From: Siphonodentalium dalli
Lineage: Eukaryota > Mollusca > Scaphopoda > Gadilida > Siphonodentaliidae
Length of the DNA stretch: 64,000 nucleotides
Direction: 5' to 3'
Assembly (NCBI GenBank): GCA_032622095.1
Contig: CP136061.1
Coordinates: 188,238,369 to 188,302,368, forward strand
In this document: positions 39,601 through 51,961 of the stretch, piece after piece
Numbering within the stretch: position 1 is the first letter of the stretch
Layout of the letters: every line of letters begins with the position of its first letter
The notes under the pieces: model-generated
Databases searched by the model: none
The model's input: the letters and a program-made list of their open reading frames with translations, nothing else
Told to the model about the DNA's origin: nothing
Translations under genes and position numbers: made by a program

Positions 39601-42600
39601 CAAATGCGGGTGCGAGACGATCCTGATTTTGTACGATTTAACATTGTTAATCCAGAACTTTCTATCTCTCATATATGGAATATCTGCAGAAACCACCCTT
39701 CGACCAAAGAAGACATTTTCGTTACAATTGGCTTACTGTGTACACCAATGTATATGACTGATTCTGTGTGTGACCATTGTCAAATTCCCCACATTGACAT
39801 CGTTGCTCATGTCGTTAATGATTGTATGTTTCTTAATCAGTTACGTAACCAAATCTGGTACGAATTCATTGATATTTTTACTGTGGAATGTTACATGTTC
39901 ATCAATAGTATGAGTTGGATTCAACAAACTGCATTATTCCTCGGGTATATCCCACCAAATCTAGATGAATATGTTGAAGACACAGTCGCATTTTGTCGTT
40001 TTTTCATCTCCTCAACATCGAAGTTATGGAAAATGTGGGTACACTAACAACTTGAAATTTTGAGACGTAATCCATAGCAGATGATTGTTAGCAGTGTAAT
40101 TTATACTTAAGCTTAGATTCTGCACCCATAATTTCGGGTCGATTTTAATATGACATGTTCATACGTGTGTGTAATATGATGTCTCATATTATATTCTCAT
40201 ATTAAGAACATAGTATCAATATGAGTGTTCGTGTATACGAGAATGTTTATATTAACTTAGTATATTGAGTTCTTATTCATATTTGTCTGCGTGGATTTAG
40301 GTGAGATTTTGAACATCAACATGGGTATGCCTGTGTATCAGATAGTCATGTGTAAATGTTCAAAATATTCTATTGATTTCGCTAACAGTATCATCATCAT
40401 CATCATCATCTTCATCATCATCTCCACCATCATCATCAGCATCACCATTATCATCAGCATCGTCGCCATCATCATCATCATCGTCATCCTCATAATCATC
40501 GTCATCATCGTCGTCGTCATCGTCCTCCTCCTCATCATCATCATCATAATCATCATCATCATCATCATCACCACCATCATCGTCTTCATCGTCGTCATAA
40601 TGTAACATTTAGGATTTTGTATTTTTTTTTGTTTTCATTTATGTATTATCTGGTGGTGGGATTGTTGATTGTGTTGATTATATATAAGATATAATTATAT
40701 ATGTAACTCTTCAGTTATGGAGGAAAATAAAGATATATATAAAAAGTTTAGTGAGAATTTTCTTACAGGAATCCTCCTATCTATCGGCAGTGAGCCAAAT
40801 ACTTTTCAATTTTCGATTTTTCGCAGTCATTTTGTGTCATTCACTCCTTGTGATTTTACCGAGAAACAAGTTTTCAGAAGAATTAAATCATCATGGCATT
40901 TAAGGAATTTTAAGATGATTTATTTTTCAAAAACTAATATATTTGGTAAAATTTAAGGTGATTATTTATAAATCGCTTGTGTCCAGATAATGCAGACACG
41001 TAAACCTTTGTAACACTTTTTAACATATCGGTACACTGAGACGAGTAGAAGAAATATCCTGCACAGGGACGTTACATTATTTGTAACACCAATCAACGAG
41101 TGGTCTCTGTGGATCTCAGAAATCATGTGTATAGCGGTCGCGTTGTAAATATAGAAGGCCGATGACTTCTCTGATCGATAGGTCACGGTCCTTCCCCCAT
41201 TACAACATTTGTCCAGGTATGTTGTTGTGGTGCAGTACGCTGTCCGATCGGGTGCGGACATTAATGGCTGACCCGTGTACACGCCTCGGTGTGTGCACGT
41301 TAAAGAACGCTACTGGAGTCACCACAGGGTTATAAAGTTACTCGGCCGTGGTAGCACCTGGACCGGCTCATAATTGTCAGTAAATGACAGCGAGCTGTAA
41401 CGTGAAGAAGACACGCTTTGTGTGATAATTAACCAAAGTTAAGCAACGTCGGGCGCGGTTATTCCATGGATGTGTGACCGGCTTGGGATTCCGGGTGCTA
41501 CCAACTTTCGGTGCGACTCCCACACTTCTCTCTCACTCTTTCTCTAGTTCTGTTGCACATGTAACATAATGCTTCGTAACAATTTATCGCTACACTGAGA
41601 CGAGTTGAAAAAATATACTGCAGTTTTCTCACAGGGACTTTATATCATTTGTAACACAGTCCTGTATACGAGCGGTCACTGTGGATCTCTGAAATCATAT
41701 AACGATTCGTAACACTTTGTAACATATCGCTGTATTGAGATGAGTTTTAATAATATGCTGCGGTTTTTTGGGGGGGGGGGGGGACTTAATATAATTTGTA
41801 AAATGTACCGGTATTATAAACGCCTCATAACACTTTGCAACATATCGCTACAATAAAAGGAGGTGAAGAAACATTGAATGCTGCATTTTTTTTTACGGGG
41901 ACTTTGTAAGTTTTAGTTTGTAGGGCCAGTCTCTGTGGAATCTCAGAAATCATGAAACGCTTTGTAACATATCGTTACAGTTACACTGAGACGAAGGGAA
42001 AAAATATGTTGCAGTTTTCTCACGGGACTGGTACAATGTTTGGGGACATCTGTAAACAGTAATTAAAAAGTTTATCCTATAATATAAATTGTAGTGCCCA
42101 CAATATAACCACTATATTTAATACTCTTACCTAAGTTACCACAGGAGCTTGGAACTTTATCAATACCTGCCTTGATTGTTGAGCGTCCCTCAACAACAAC
42201 AAGCCTTAATTATGCTAATTAGCATTTTTTTTGGCCCAGCATTATGGCCAAAAAAATGTAATTAGGCTAATTAATGCAATTATTAATCAAGTTCCACACT
42301 CCTGTGGTCTTACAAAATGACAAGTGGTGCCTGCTGGGAAAATGTAAATAAAATTATAAATGAAACGAAAACTAAAAAGTTGTGTATGTTTATATGGGAG
42401 GCCAAATTCACATTTATTAATAATTGAGCTGAAGCGCAATTCAATTGCGCTGAAGCGCAATTCATAATTAATTGCGCTGAAGCGAAATTAATTTTTCATA
42501 TATGGCTAAACCTCCCAGTTAATTAATGAATAAATCCAATAGAAAAATAATTGCGCTTCAGCGCAATTCAATTGCGCTTCAGCGCATTTCAATTGCGCTT

Positions 42601-45600
42601 CAGCGCAATTATTTTCCCAACTAAAACAGAAGGTACTGGTATTGCGAGTCGCCCCAACTAATACAGAAGCTAATGCTATTGCAAGTCGCCCTGACTGAAA
42701 CAGAAGATAATTATATTGTGAGTCTATCTGACTAAAACAGAAGTCGCGAGTCACCCTGAAGTATACAGAATATAATTCTATCCAAATTTTATTTGAGTGC
42801 AGGACAAAATGTCAGGTACCAGATGAGTGGTGCCTGACAGTGACATTTGAAAATGGCACCTGACATATTATTTCTCTGTATGCTATTGCCCAAACTTACT
42901 AGTAATAGTCTATCATCCGATTTACATGGACAAAATCTTGTTTGCTGGTACGTCTGTATTATCAGTGCTATCTTCTGTAATTTTTGTGTGAACAGAACTG
43001 AAGAAATCTGTCAATTATTTCGAACATTACGGAATTTCCAAAACCTACATCGTACAACAGCAACCGAAACGAAATGCAGAAGTATGACACTGCCCGTTTT
43101 TAGTCTCACTGTGAGGAATGGAGAAAAATACTACACCCATGGCTGATAAACACAATTTACGCAACAAAATTCATTTGATAAGATTTTCAGACAATGCCAC
43201 GACATTAACCCCGATCGAAAAATATCTATAACCTTCCGCCATATTCCGGTGCTAGTTTTTAGAACAACTGTTTTTTCCAGATATTTTTATCGCCGGGGAA
43301 ACCCAGCGCCCACACAGAAAAATAATTTCGATTAGTGCCGGTATTCTTGCAAAAAGAAGTCGCCCAACGCGACAATAAAGGCTACCCAAACAACCACATA
43401 TAGAAACTTCAAATATAACTGACGAGCATCACGACCAACGTATTCAGATTTGCGTCAGGAAATAATAATGCCAATATAATATTATGTACAATGCTTAGCC
43501 AATGCAATTTTCGTACCGGACAAAACAGAAGGTACAGGTATTGCAAGTCACCCCGACTAATACAGAAGGTAATGCTATTGCGAGTCTCCACGATTTATAG
43601 AGAACATAAAGAATAAAACAGAAGGAAATGTTATCGTGAATTGCCCTGATCACTAATACATAAGGCAATGACACTGACTAATCAATCCTATCGAGAGTAG
43701 CCCAAACAAATAAAGCAGATAATCCAAAAGTGAATCACCCCGACTAATACAGAAGATAATGTTATCGCGAGTCAGCCCAACTAAAACAGAAGATAATGAT
43801 ATTACGAGTAGCCCGACTAAAACAGAAGCTAATTCTATTGCGAGTCTTCACGATTAATGGAGAATGTAATGCTATCACGAGTCGGCCCGATTCATACAGA
43901 TTATAATGCTATCATGAGTTGCCCCGACTAAAACAGAAGGTACCGGTGTCGCAAGTTACCCCGACTAATACATAAGGTAATGCTATCGATAGTCACACCG
44001 ACTAAAACAGAAGGAAATGTTTTGTGAGTCGCCCTGAAGGGAACGCTATTATGTGGTGCGGCAGGGGAAACTTAGTCTCCTTGCCTCTATTCCTTCTGTA
44101 TGTGACTGAAGACTTCTAACGATTTTTCTGAGATGTGGTTTTAAACGAATATAAAATGACTCAGTCCATAAATCATTTGATATTATCCTCTCAGCCCTTA
44201 ATGTAAAAGGTAGGGGTGCTCTCATGATTGTTTACTGTCTTTAGTTAACTCATAATACTCATGATAAGAGGCAAGGAAGCAGTCTGAAGCGCAATTGGTG
44301 GTATCGCATATGAATTTATGATAATGGAATAACCCACCCATTCAGGGAGCAAATTACTTTTGAAATTTTGATTAGCAAATAACCTCATAATGACATAATT
44401 AGATAGCATTGTTCTGAAATCATATAAAATTCATACCAAATTGCATAGATATTATCCAAATTTGGGTAGCAAATTGCGATGCGATACCAGTTAATTTTCT
44501 CCCTGCACCTATTCAACCCAACTTTAATAATAATTATTGCGCTGAAGCGCAATTGAATTGCTTGGGTAGTATGTGAAAAATTAATAGCGCTGAAGCGCAA
44601 TTAATTTTGAATTGCGCTGAAGCGCAATTGAATTGCGCTGAAGCGCAATTGAACTGCGCTTCAGCGCAATTGGTGGATAACCCATATGAATTGATGATAA
44701 TGGAATAACCTATCTATTCAGTGGTGTAAGCTTGTAACAATAATTGCGCTTCAGCGCAATTGATATGAATCAAGCTGGATTGCGCTTCAGCGCAATTGAA
44801 TTGCGCTTCAGCGCAAATATTAATAAATGTGAATTTGGCCTCCCATATGTTTAGTCATGCATTTCGTAACGAAACGTCGCAAATACGACAAAATTTACAC
44901 TCTGTAAACAGCTTGGGAATGTTTATTATATTGGGGCATTGTCTTTATTTGGATAGTTATTTATTATTCTTTTATTAGCTTTCATAGCGTTCGTGAAAAA
45001 AAATGTGTAGGCCTACTGCGAAGCGAGTGCGAATAAAATAGCGTCCTTAGTTACTATGCAACGGACTACAAATATCATTGCGCGCAAGTACTTTTGGGTC
45101 GTTTTTGTTGCACTGATAAAATCTCGACCTAATGTAATTATCCGATATAATTACATTAGCTTTGATAAACTCAACGGCAATTTACTATAGAAAATGAAGT
45201 GGGTGTAATTATTGTTATCTGTTGTCCTTTTGACATATCCGTATATAGTAACGACTAACGATACGGCTTCTGGTTTTCAACAAAACTCACAAATACATCA
45301 TATATGTAGTACTAAGTTCTATATAATTTCTCTGGTCGTCAAAATGGGAAGTGACTCAATGTGGGAGATTGTGCCCTTAGCTTGGCAATCAAATGATTCG
45401 GCGCGTGAAGCACGATAATCTGGCAAAACACACAGCGCTACGCATCACGATGGATAGACGTCGATGGATGTATATGTCATGATAGCAACCACAAGCGCGT
45501 AGTTGTTTATAACGACCCCGAGCTCGGGTCGTGTTTTTGGTAACAGGCGGGCGTATACGTACTTGTGACGTTATTTTTGTCTCAAAACTGACATAAATTA

Positions 45601-48600
45601 GCCCAAAAATAAAATGTCGGTCCGCAAAGACAAAGTGTGTTTTCAGATGTGTGCATATTATCTCAACTCGTTAGAAGTATGATTTTTCGCTTGGCAGAGC
45701 CTCGCAAAAAAATCATACTTCCGTTTCATTGAGATCTCAACGGTTCCGTGATGTTTCAATGATTATAATCATGTCGTATTCTTATTAAGTGCTGTTAATT
45801 ATGCACTACATTATCCCACGAACTAAATTAGCGCCTTAATTGCCAAGGTTATTATGCCAATCACTCTAACCGGATACAATTATATTAAGTTTCACAATTC
45901 GCCCCGGAATATATATGGCCGCGACGAGTTGTCTTCGGTCCGGGTCGTCTCGACCCGGGTTGTCTCCGACCCGAGTCTTCCGTTTCCGTTAATAAAATGG
46001 GCTATTCACATATACTGTCTATCAGATCCATGTCCGTATGAACCCTTTTTAGTTATGTTCCTACTTATATATGCTGTGCCTGTATCCAGAAGAACATATA
46101 TAGGTCTGAATTTGGCACCCGTAACTATCGGAATAATCGCCGCGACGTACATTGTAGCCTATAACATTCACTATATGTATTACTAGAAGGGTTACCCGGC
46201 GTTGCCCAGGCTAAAGTGATGTGAAACCCTCTGTATACTGTGGATATATAGCGGGAATAGAGGATACTCTTGTTCAAAGCGTTATCCATATTTTCATAAA
46301 TTATATATCCAAATAGCATCACAAAACGTGATTCTTGCACACGAAATATAAGTAGTAGCTCACCTTGTCGGATCGGAGCGATTGTCAGGTTGTTTATCGC
46401 GATTAATCCGTCCCACCAATAAAAAACTATTTATTTATTTACAACTGCGTATACTTCAGACTTTATTACATGAACATCATAAACACATTAGTTCGCAAAA
46501 ATAAAAGACGACAATTGGGTTTCATATAGAGATGTATCAATCAATCTAGTGGGTTTGACTAAGATTTTGAGGACACCTGGTTATCATATTTCCATGAAGA
46601 TACAGATATTTTAAAGAAATATCCAGGTGCTCCTCTGTTCATGGTGCTATATACTGGCTAATTATTCTCAGTTTTAAAGAAATGTTGCTATGTGTCTATA
46701 TCAGCTGCATGTGCCCGACTCAGAGCGAGATTTTGAGTTGTTTGTGTTAGGCGATGAGTCTGTTATAAAACATGAATATATCTTCTGTATATTGGGCAGA
46801 TATAACCTTGTCAGATGTCAGTATTGGATGATCCTGAAAAGTTATGTTCCACTGACTCCGTTTTCTTTTATCTCAGAAGAAATTATATTTGACGGCACAC
46901 TGTGATCAATATTGTTGAACAGGCCTTCTATATATACATTTCCATATCTCTTGTAACTTTTGTATGGAAACTATATTGAATGGGCAGACTCAATTGTGTT
47001 ATAATATTAACATGTAACTAATATTTTAACATGTACCATTCTCTTCCTCGTAAAAGTTACCACTTTTAGAATGCCTTGGTGCCATCTCGATTGTATCCCG
47101 TGAAGTTATATATAAAACACATACAGACAGACATATATTTGCATGTATATTTAGGCATCAAATGTGACGTTTTAACACGCACGATTTGATTCCTCGTATC
47201 ATTTGAGAAGAACGTGTATGAATTTGATGTTAATTTGCACTAAACATAATTCTATCAGTTTTGGTAATCCGCCCGTCCCTATTTAGGACTCAAGTGGCAC
47301 CACATTTGACATAATTAAACCCCAAACTTACGACTCATTATAGAGGTGAATATATATAAAAAAATTAACATTGGCGAGTATACAAATTCGTATCAATTTA
47401 GGGCCCCCACATCTCTCACCGAAATGGCACAAATTTGGCGTATTTAAACAACACGATTAGATTCCTCGAATCACGGAGAAGAATATGTATCAGTCTGGTG
47501 GAAATCGGCACTAAACATAATTTATTGTTTATCAATTGTTGTGTCTCTCTCACCCTGTCTCGAATGGCACCACTTTTGACATCTTTAAACTACACAATTA
47601 GACTCCTGATACCATTGAGATGATTATTTATAAGTTTAGTGCTGATCGGCGACTAAACAATATTTGTTATCAAATTTAGTGCCCACCCCACACCATCTCT
47701 CACACAAACAGCACCAATATATCGTCTTTAAATCACATGATAAGAATGTTTATCAATTTGGTGAAAATTGGCGCTAAAATTATTGTGTATGAATTCTGGT
47801 GCCCATCTCATTTTCAGTGCACCCTGACTCTAATGACGCCACTTTTAACAGTTTTAAGCCACACCATTAGACACATCATACCATGAGGAGGATTTAAAAA
47901 AAAGTTTGGTAGCAATGGATGACTAAAACAATTCTTAACAATGTTAGTGCCCCCCCCCCCCATTCTCACATCCAAACGACACAAATTTGGCGTCTTTAAA
48001 TCACACAATTAGATTCCTTGTTTCATGGAGAAGAACGTGTATCAATTTGGTGGAAATCGGCGCTAAAATCATTTGTGGATGATTTTGTAAAAGTTTTTGT
48101 ATAAAATTGCGAGTATACAAATCCGTATACAATTTAGGGCCCCCCATATCTCTCAACCAAAACGAACGGCACTAATTTAGCGTATCTAAACGAAACGATT
48201 AGATTTCTCGTATCACGCAGAATATATATCAATCTGGTGGAAATCGTCGCTAAACATATTGTTCATCTTTTTTGTGTTCCTCTCACCCTCTATGCATCCT
48301 GACTCGAATGGCCCATGTGTGACAGTTTGCGACATCCTTAAACCACCCACTTAGACTCCTCATATCATGGAGATGATTATTGATAAGTTTGGTACTAATC
48401 GGCGACTAAACCAGTGTTGATCAATTTAGTGCTCACTAAGTGACACTAAACCCCAACTGTCACCCAACAGCACCAACATGGCGTCTTTAAACCACACGAT
48501 CAGACTCCTCTCCTCGTATTATGGATAAGAGTGCGTATCACTTTGGTGGAAATTGTCGCTAAACTTATTGCGTATCAATCTTAATGTAAACATATTTTAT

Positions 48601-48838
48601 TCCAATCATAATAACATATATACATTTGACAAAGTGTTGACAATAAAAACAGAATAGATAAATGATTGTTGGATTGGAAAAGGGATTAAACAACAAGCTC
48701 AAGGGCTTTTGTTAAGTTTGCTCCCTTTTTTTTTCGCGCCCACTCTTCATTAAGTGTAGAGGGGGGTCAGACGGGAAGGAATGGAAATATTATAATAATA
48801 ATAATAATAGTAATGATGATGTTATGATAGACAGGAAG

Positions 48839-48890
<52 letters not shown>

Positions 48891-51800
48891 GGGAGAGGAG
48901 AGAGAGAAGAGAGAGAGAGAGAGAGACCATACCATCAGATTCCTTATATCATGAGGATGATATATATAAGTTTCGTGGGAATCGGCGACATTTATTTTTC
49001 CTGCCCCTCCCAATTTTTTGCCCCTGACAACAACCGCGTCCCTTTAGAAAATTCTAACCCGCACCATTATCTTTCTCGTGAAAAGTTACCCCTAGTAGAC
49101 CCCTTTAGTGCCATATAGATGGTCCCCTGTGAATTTCTATAGAACACAGACAGACAGACAGACATTCGCAAATATGTAGATATAGATTATAAGCAAATTT
49201 GATTTTTGAGACAATGCAATTTTTTTTAGATTGGGTGGGATACGAAAACCGGCCCGACGGCGAGCGCGCCTTTTCTAAAAATAGAATAAGCAGTGTGAAT
49301 CTATTTTTAGGGGTCAAAATTTTTACTTTGAAAATCAAAATTTCGACTTTGAAAGTCAAAATTTCGAGTTAAAAAGTCAAAATTTTGAGTTTATAAAGTC
49401 GAAATTTTGACTTAGAAAGTCGAAATTTTGAGATAAAAAGTCAAAATTTTGAGTTTGAAAGTCAAAATTTCGAGATAAAAAGTCAAAATTTTGAGTTTAT
49501 AAAGTCAAAAGTTTGAGTTAAAAAGTCAAAATTTTGACTTTATTTTTTTTCTACCATGTCCCGAATACGCTTCCGTACGTACCTCCTATACAACACAACA
49601 GGCGTATGATTGTAGCAATGGAGGCCACATTAAAAATTTGAAATTACCTGACAAAAGGGTGTAGAACAAATACAGAAAGAGATCTTTATGCACGGGTCAT
49701 ACGGTAATGCCCTAAATAATCGACTCCTTAACTACAACTTAATTATGGGTAATTTTTCAGGATTTAGTCGGAAATATGGCTTGTTACCATTTATCGGAAA
49801 GCTCTCAGTGGTGCATTTCAACGAGTTAAGGAGTTAAGATGCGTGTTGTGTTCTGTCTATATGTATCTTATACGATGAACTTCTAGTCTTAACGTCAACA
49901 TCCTAGAATGGTTGTCTCCTGACATTTGTGTTGCATGCTTATAGAACATTCAAGGAATTGATTAAATTGTACTGCAATTATCTTAAACTATAATAGCGTT
50001 CTATCATATAATTGCGTTGTAAATGTATGCATGTCCTCAACTGGAGTACAAATCAGTGCAGGAAGCTCAAGCTGATATCCTTTGCAGTATAGCTATATTC
50101 AATTATATGCAAATGCATTATTATAGCGTGGGCTGCTAATATAAGATCGACGATAAATAACTACAACCAGTATGTATTTTGGCCTGCAAGATCCGTTAGA
50201 TCTGCAAAACATGAGATACGATTGAGGATCAGCGATAACAATAGAGTTACCACAATATGGCCGGATTGAACTTGAAACGACCGACAATTTACTAATACAA
50301 TGTGTGGATTCCCTGTCAAAGGATCCTGTTTCAACAGTGATGAATCAACGAAAGTCCCTTTTATAGTAATATGTGAAATTAGTAAAGGTCTACTCAAGTT
50401 GAAACGGACGAGATGTGTGAAAACAATAGAATTATGAAAAAGCGTTGACGCGTGTCGTATATATGTAGTATTTGCCATGTGAGGTTTAATATGGGTAACG
50501 CTAAATGAATATTCGGCTAACTAGACGAATGTCATCGTGTGATCATGACATATTTCCGTCAATGAACGCTCTTTGTGACACTATTTTTGTCTTCCGCAGA
50601 AATGTGGTGTCCAGACGGCTTCCGCCTGTTGGCCAAGAAATGCATGAAGTTTGAGACAGTTCGTGCCACGTGGTACCAAGCACAAGACATATGCTCCAAT
50701 CTCGGAGTCGGTGGACACCTACTGACTGTAGACTCTCTTGAAGTCTACAACGCTGCCTTTACAGTCGCGTGGGAGATACATGGTAAGTTCTACAATTGTG
50801 TGGTAAATGGCTTCTCGTGAAGTTCGAACCTTAGTCACGACAGGCGCTGTTATTTATATATGGGGCTCTTTCTGTCATCTCTCGAGTGTGCGTCTAGTCG
50901 CAGCTACTTTGAAGAGCGACTTTGGACGTCAAACCGCTCTTTAAATATAACTGTCACAAAATGATATACAGTGAATATCAACAGAGTGAAGTTAATTTCT
51001 TCTCGTGAAATATTCAAGCTGTAATCGTAAAGTATAGTACCCAAGTTTAAGAGATATTTGAGGAGCTGATTCGAATTTTCACCAAAAGTATATAAAATAA
51101 TTTATTATGGCATTTAAATATATATATGTATCAAAATCATACTTTCTTTCACAGAATCTCTATTATGTAATCTTCCAACGTGGGACACACATCTTGCGAA
51201 AAGCGGTATCAATATATCACCGGCACAGTCTAATAAAACGATAGGATTCACCGACAAACTTATAATTGAGCGACTAAAATCAGAACATGTAAATCATTTC
51301 AAAAAAGATATATTCGATGACGACAAAAAGAAAGGTGCTAATAAACTACGCACAAAGACAAATATGAAATAGAACCAATCCTCAAGCACGTCCGATCACC
51401 TACGGCAATAGAAATGTTCACCCGACTGCGTGTTAGCAATCATATATTAGCTATAGAAAAAGGCCGACACACACAGCCAAAGACGTTATTAAAAGCCAGA
51501 ATTTGTCTCATGTGTGATGGGGAAAAAGTTGAAACTGAAAAACATTTCATAATGGAATGCAGTGCGTACACTGACTTCAGGAAAGAATTATTTGATGTTG
51601 CTAACACTAATAACATACACTTTACAAACATGAACGATGACGATAAATTCATTTTTATTATGAAAAATGAAGACAAAGTAATTATGAATTCCGTGTGCAA
51701 CATGATCCGGTTATTATTCCAAAGGAGAAAACAAATATAAATATGGGGAAATGATAATTATGGGAAATTTATATATAATTAAGAATCGTATGTAGGATAT

Positions 51801-51909
51801 AGTTATAGGCTTGTTTACTGTTATATGCACATATATTATGTATTATGTTTAATTTACTTGTACATTATGTTTTTGCAACTGCCTGCACTCCAGACATACA
51901 TATGTGTAG

Positions 51910-51961
<52 letters not shown>

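Larger units (their letters stand above)
38493..40740 (+). mobile_element. 5'-truncated non-LTR retrotransposon (LINE)
   Basis: The element holds part of a reverse transcriptase, a C-terminal region, and a ~690-bp 3' tail with an (ATC)n tract, and it ends just before the second 110-bp direct repeat. It begins abruptly at the AFDTVW motif of the RT, so the endonuclease, ORF1 and N-terminal RT are missing, as expected of incomplete target-primed reverse transcription. No clade is assigned. Confidence 0.88.
42392..44848. mobile_element. 2.46-kb inverted-repeat element with palindrome arrays
   Basis: The outer ends (from ATATGGGAGGCCAAATTCAC at 42392, reverse-complemented at the right end 44848) form ~70-bp terminal inverted repeats with about four mismatches. 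Each arm runs into copies of AATTGCGCTGAAGCGCAATT. The interior holds a 37-bp-type minisatellite in two blocks. There is also a duplicated ~58-bp block (near 44290 and 44660, CGCAATTGGTGG...ATGATAATGGAATAACC). No transposase ORF was seen. It resembles a fold-back DNA transposon, superfamily unassigned. Confidence 0.75.
33639..50599 (+). other. Lectin intron 1, about 17 kb, repeat-rich
   Basis: The intron begins GTAAGTT and ends in TTTTTGTCTTCCGCAG before the CTLD exon. Its contents are listed separately and include MITEs, two inverted-repeat elements, a LINE, a 5S-derived segment, minisatellites and degenerate tandem arrays. Its size is explained largely by these insertions. The short ORFs in it (for example 34622-34879, 45854-46186 and 46690-46905) have no recognisable domains. 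Confidence 0.7.

Noticed and set aside
40291-40608. Poly-Ile, poly-Met and poly-Asp ORFs
   Set aside because: Direct translation of an (ATC)n microsatellite in different frames.
41401-41520. Functional 5S rRNA gene
   Set aside because: The 5' third is not recognisable and several conserved positions differ, so only a derived fragment is claimed.
45854-46186. 110-residue ORF with hydrophobic tail as a membrane protein
   Set aside because: It lies inside the lectin intron, has no recognised family, and nothing supports splicing or expression.
50161-50478. 105-residue minus-strand ORF upstream of the CTLD exon
   Set aside because: No recognisable domain; intronic position opposite the lectin gene; length is within chance expectation for this amount of sequence.
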